DNA from: Mnemiopsis leidyi
Lineage: Eukaryota; Ctenophora; Tentaculata; Lobata; Bolinopsidae
DNA length: 20,572 nt
Reading direction: 5' to 3'
Assembly: GCA_000226015.1 (NCBI GenBank)
Contig: JH153300.1
Location: 242,696-263,267 of the forward strand
The position numbers and the translations under genes are program-made. Of the stretch, positions 19,178 to 20,572 are shown in pieces. The stretch's first letter is position 1. Every line of letters begins with the position of its first letter. The notes beneath the pieces are model-generated. The model did not search any database and was not told the origin of the DNA. It saw only the letters and a program-made list of their open reading frames with translations.

Positions 19178-19440
19178 CGACCAATCAGCAGTCAGCCAGG
19201 TCTAATCAACCAATCAGAGTGCAGCATTGCTTGTCTCAACCAATCAGTTGGCACTACTGCATGTCGGTTCTGTGGGAAAGTTTCTCGTGGAGAGTTGTGA
19301 AAGCTGCTGGTCACAGGCACATAACTGGGATGTTTGCTCGCGTGGGAACATTCCGAAAATAAGCAGGCATTCCAAGATAGAACTCTCTGTGCTGCAAGCA
19401 AGGACAAGAAGAGAGCTCTGCTTGAGTAGGATTGACTTGA
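19178..19440 (+). promoter_or_regulatory. Promoter-like block: three CCAAT boxes and two CSL sites
   Basis: Three CCAATCAG boxes lie at 19181, 19210 and 19240 (29 and 30 bp apart). Then come CSL sites TGTGGGAA (19271-19278) and CGTGGGAA (19341-19348), both forward, and a weak TATA-like AAAATAAG (about 19356-19363). The second CSL site overlaps a CGCGTG, the reverse of the Hes C-box core CACGCG. The order from NF-Y through CSL to TATA-like and a downstream ATG is what a Notch-target promoter would look like. Confidence 0.5.
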
Positions 19441-19441
19441 C

Positions 19442-19468
19442 AATGACAAGGCGGATATTTCTCCCACG
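19442..19468 (+). other. Possible first coding segment of a second gene
   Basis: An ATG (after acttgaca) opens nine codons, the last incomplete (MTRRIFLP...), and meets a reasonable donor (ccacg|gtaagc, GT at 19469). A short first coding exon followed by a long intron is the structure of the hes gene in this window. No continuing exon is seen before the window ends, so this is weak and stands only on context. Confidence 0.2.
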
Positions 19469-19690
19469 GTAAGCTCTGTAGAATATCATGTTAACTGTTC
19501 CGATTGCAGTACCAACTTGTTGGTTATCCTTGATACTGAACTGTCTGCATTCTAACTCGTTAAGCATTGCTCATCAGTCTAGTCCTGTGTAGCTGTTCTG
19601 TACAGCTGTTCAGTCATCCATAACTGGTACAGCAAATGTGAATTTAACTGAGCTTGAATGAATTACGAATCCACAGCTGGCGATGAGATT

Positions 19691-19766
19691 GAGGTCATTT
19701 TGTGGTTTCGAGGTCATTCTGTGGTTTCGATATGGTTCCCCACAGGAAATAGCCTGAGGTCATTTT
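19691..19766. repeat. Repeated gaggtcatt motif
   Basis: gaggtcatt(t/c)tgtggtttcga is duplicated in tandem with a 19-bp period (19691, 19710), and a third gaggtcattt lies at 19756. Each contains the nuclear-receptor half site AGGTCA, but the spacing does not match a standard response element. Confidence 0.6.
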
Positions 19767-19923
19767 ACAAATTTTCAATTCATTGATAATGTGAGGGTTT
19801 GATTTGAGTTTCACCGCCAACTTGCTTGAAATATTTCATCTTGAGAGTGTCATTAAACCCATTTTAGTTACGTAAACAATTTTAACTTACCTTATGGAAT
19901 TTATTCATCAAGAAGGTCCCTGG

Positions 19924-19961
19924 CCAATCAAGAAGCGATATGGCCGACAACAACCAATCAG
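19924..19961 (+). promoter_or_regulatory. CCAAT pair 30 bp apart
   Basis: CCAATCA at 19924 and CCAATCAG at 19954, same orientation, exactly 30 bp apart, the same spacing as the pairs at 1.9 and 19.2 kb. Confidence 0.4.
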
Positions 19962-20572
19962 GGGATTTCTCTGGGCCATCACGAAATTCCGAAAAGTTCG
20001 GTCGCCCTCCTAAAAGCTCGTGAGGTCTCTTTGTCGGCCCACTTCCAAGTTTATCAACTATTTAGACCTAACTTGGACCCATTTGAAAAATTGATTGGAT
20101 GAATGTGAAGTTAAACCATACACGAGCAACCATACTCTAGGCACAACACTTGCACCACGTTTTCGTGGGGGTGATCTTAAACTTATAATTGCTTGATTTA
20201 CACTTAAAGTCGGGTCCCTGCCCAGTGCCCCTGCTTGTTGAAATAACCCAGGCAATCAGTCAGTCCCAAAGTGCAATTTGAGAAGGATCATCTAATTAGG
20301 TAAATTGACTGGGGAACTGATCATGTCAGATGGTTAATTTGGTAAACAGAGAGCTTAACCACGCCTTTGATTATCTGATTTGATGAATTGGGAGAATTTG
20401 GTGATTTTATAGCATGCCAGAGTAGACCACTCCCTTCTTAAATTATTTGAGGGCAGTCAGCATGAATCAACAGGCGGTAGATCAACTATTTCTTCGATGT
20501 GGAACTTAAAGAGCATAAGGCTAAGCACAGTAACGTGCAAATTTTGTTCACTAATTCTCCACCTCCTCCTCC
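19962..20572. other. Non-coding to window end
   Basis: No supported exon, and in particular no bHLH-encoding segment. One further extended CCAAT match (ttgattggat, about 20091). The last bases (20561-20572) are a CCT-rich stretch running out of the window. Confidence 0.45.

Overview
This is animal (metazoan) nuclear DNA, most likely from an invertebrate. It is moderately AT-rich by eye, has long non-coding stretches, canonical GT-AG introns, minisatellites, a tRNA-derived SINE and no bacterial gene organisation. I cannot name the species or phylum. The only protein-coding gene I can support is on the + strand: a five-exon Hairy/Enhancer-of-split (Hes) family gene, coding 12151-12225, 13679-13883, 15476-15646, 15841-15979 and 16169-16451. 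All splice phases agree. It encodes 290 residues with a bHLH domain whose basic region carries proline ([13 protein letters not shown]), an Orange domain, a Ser/Pro/His-rich tail and a C-terminal WRPW that recruits Groucho/TLE, followed by one serine. Almost all the long open frames elsewhere are repeat translations or chance open frames.

Layout: 1-102 is a 16-bp tandem repeat, and about 118-335 is a tRNA-derived SINE. 1851-2306 is a dense candidate control module with three CSL (Su(H)/RBPJ) sites, a CCAAT pair and two Hairy-type C-boxes. 2326-2384 is a purine tract and about 2445-2950 a 14-bp minisatellite. 3950-4375 holds seven CACGTG E-boxes. Further CSL/CCAAT/E-box groups lie at 5.4, 7.28-7.45, 8.18-8.36, 9.73-9.83 and 10.5-11.26 kb. 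The Hes gene spans about 12.1-17.0 kb, with a possible internal TATA promoter in intron 1 and a compact composite element in intron 2. Downstream come a second minisatellite (about 17.96-18.31 kb), a small inverted-repeat element (about 18.57-18.70 kb) and a promoter-like block at 19.18-19.48 kb.

The main signal is regulatory. By hand count, YGTGGGAA occurs about 13 times against roughly 1.3 expected with uniform bases, and CACGTG 18 times against about 5. Known Hes biology gives a coherent model: Notch/CSL activates the gene through many dispersed sites, and the Hes protein represses its own locus through C-box/ESE-type sites. The block at 19.18-19.48 kb, which ends in a short ATG-to-donor segment, could be the promoter and first exon of a second Notch target (possibly a tandem hes paralogue) extending past the window. 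That is inference.
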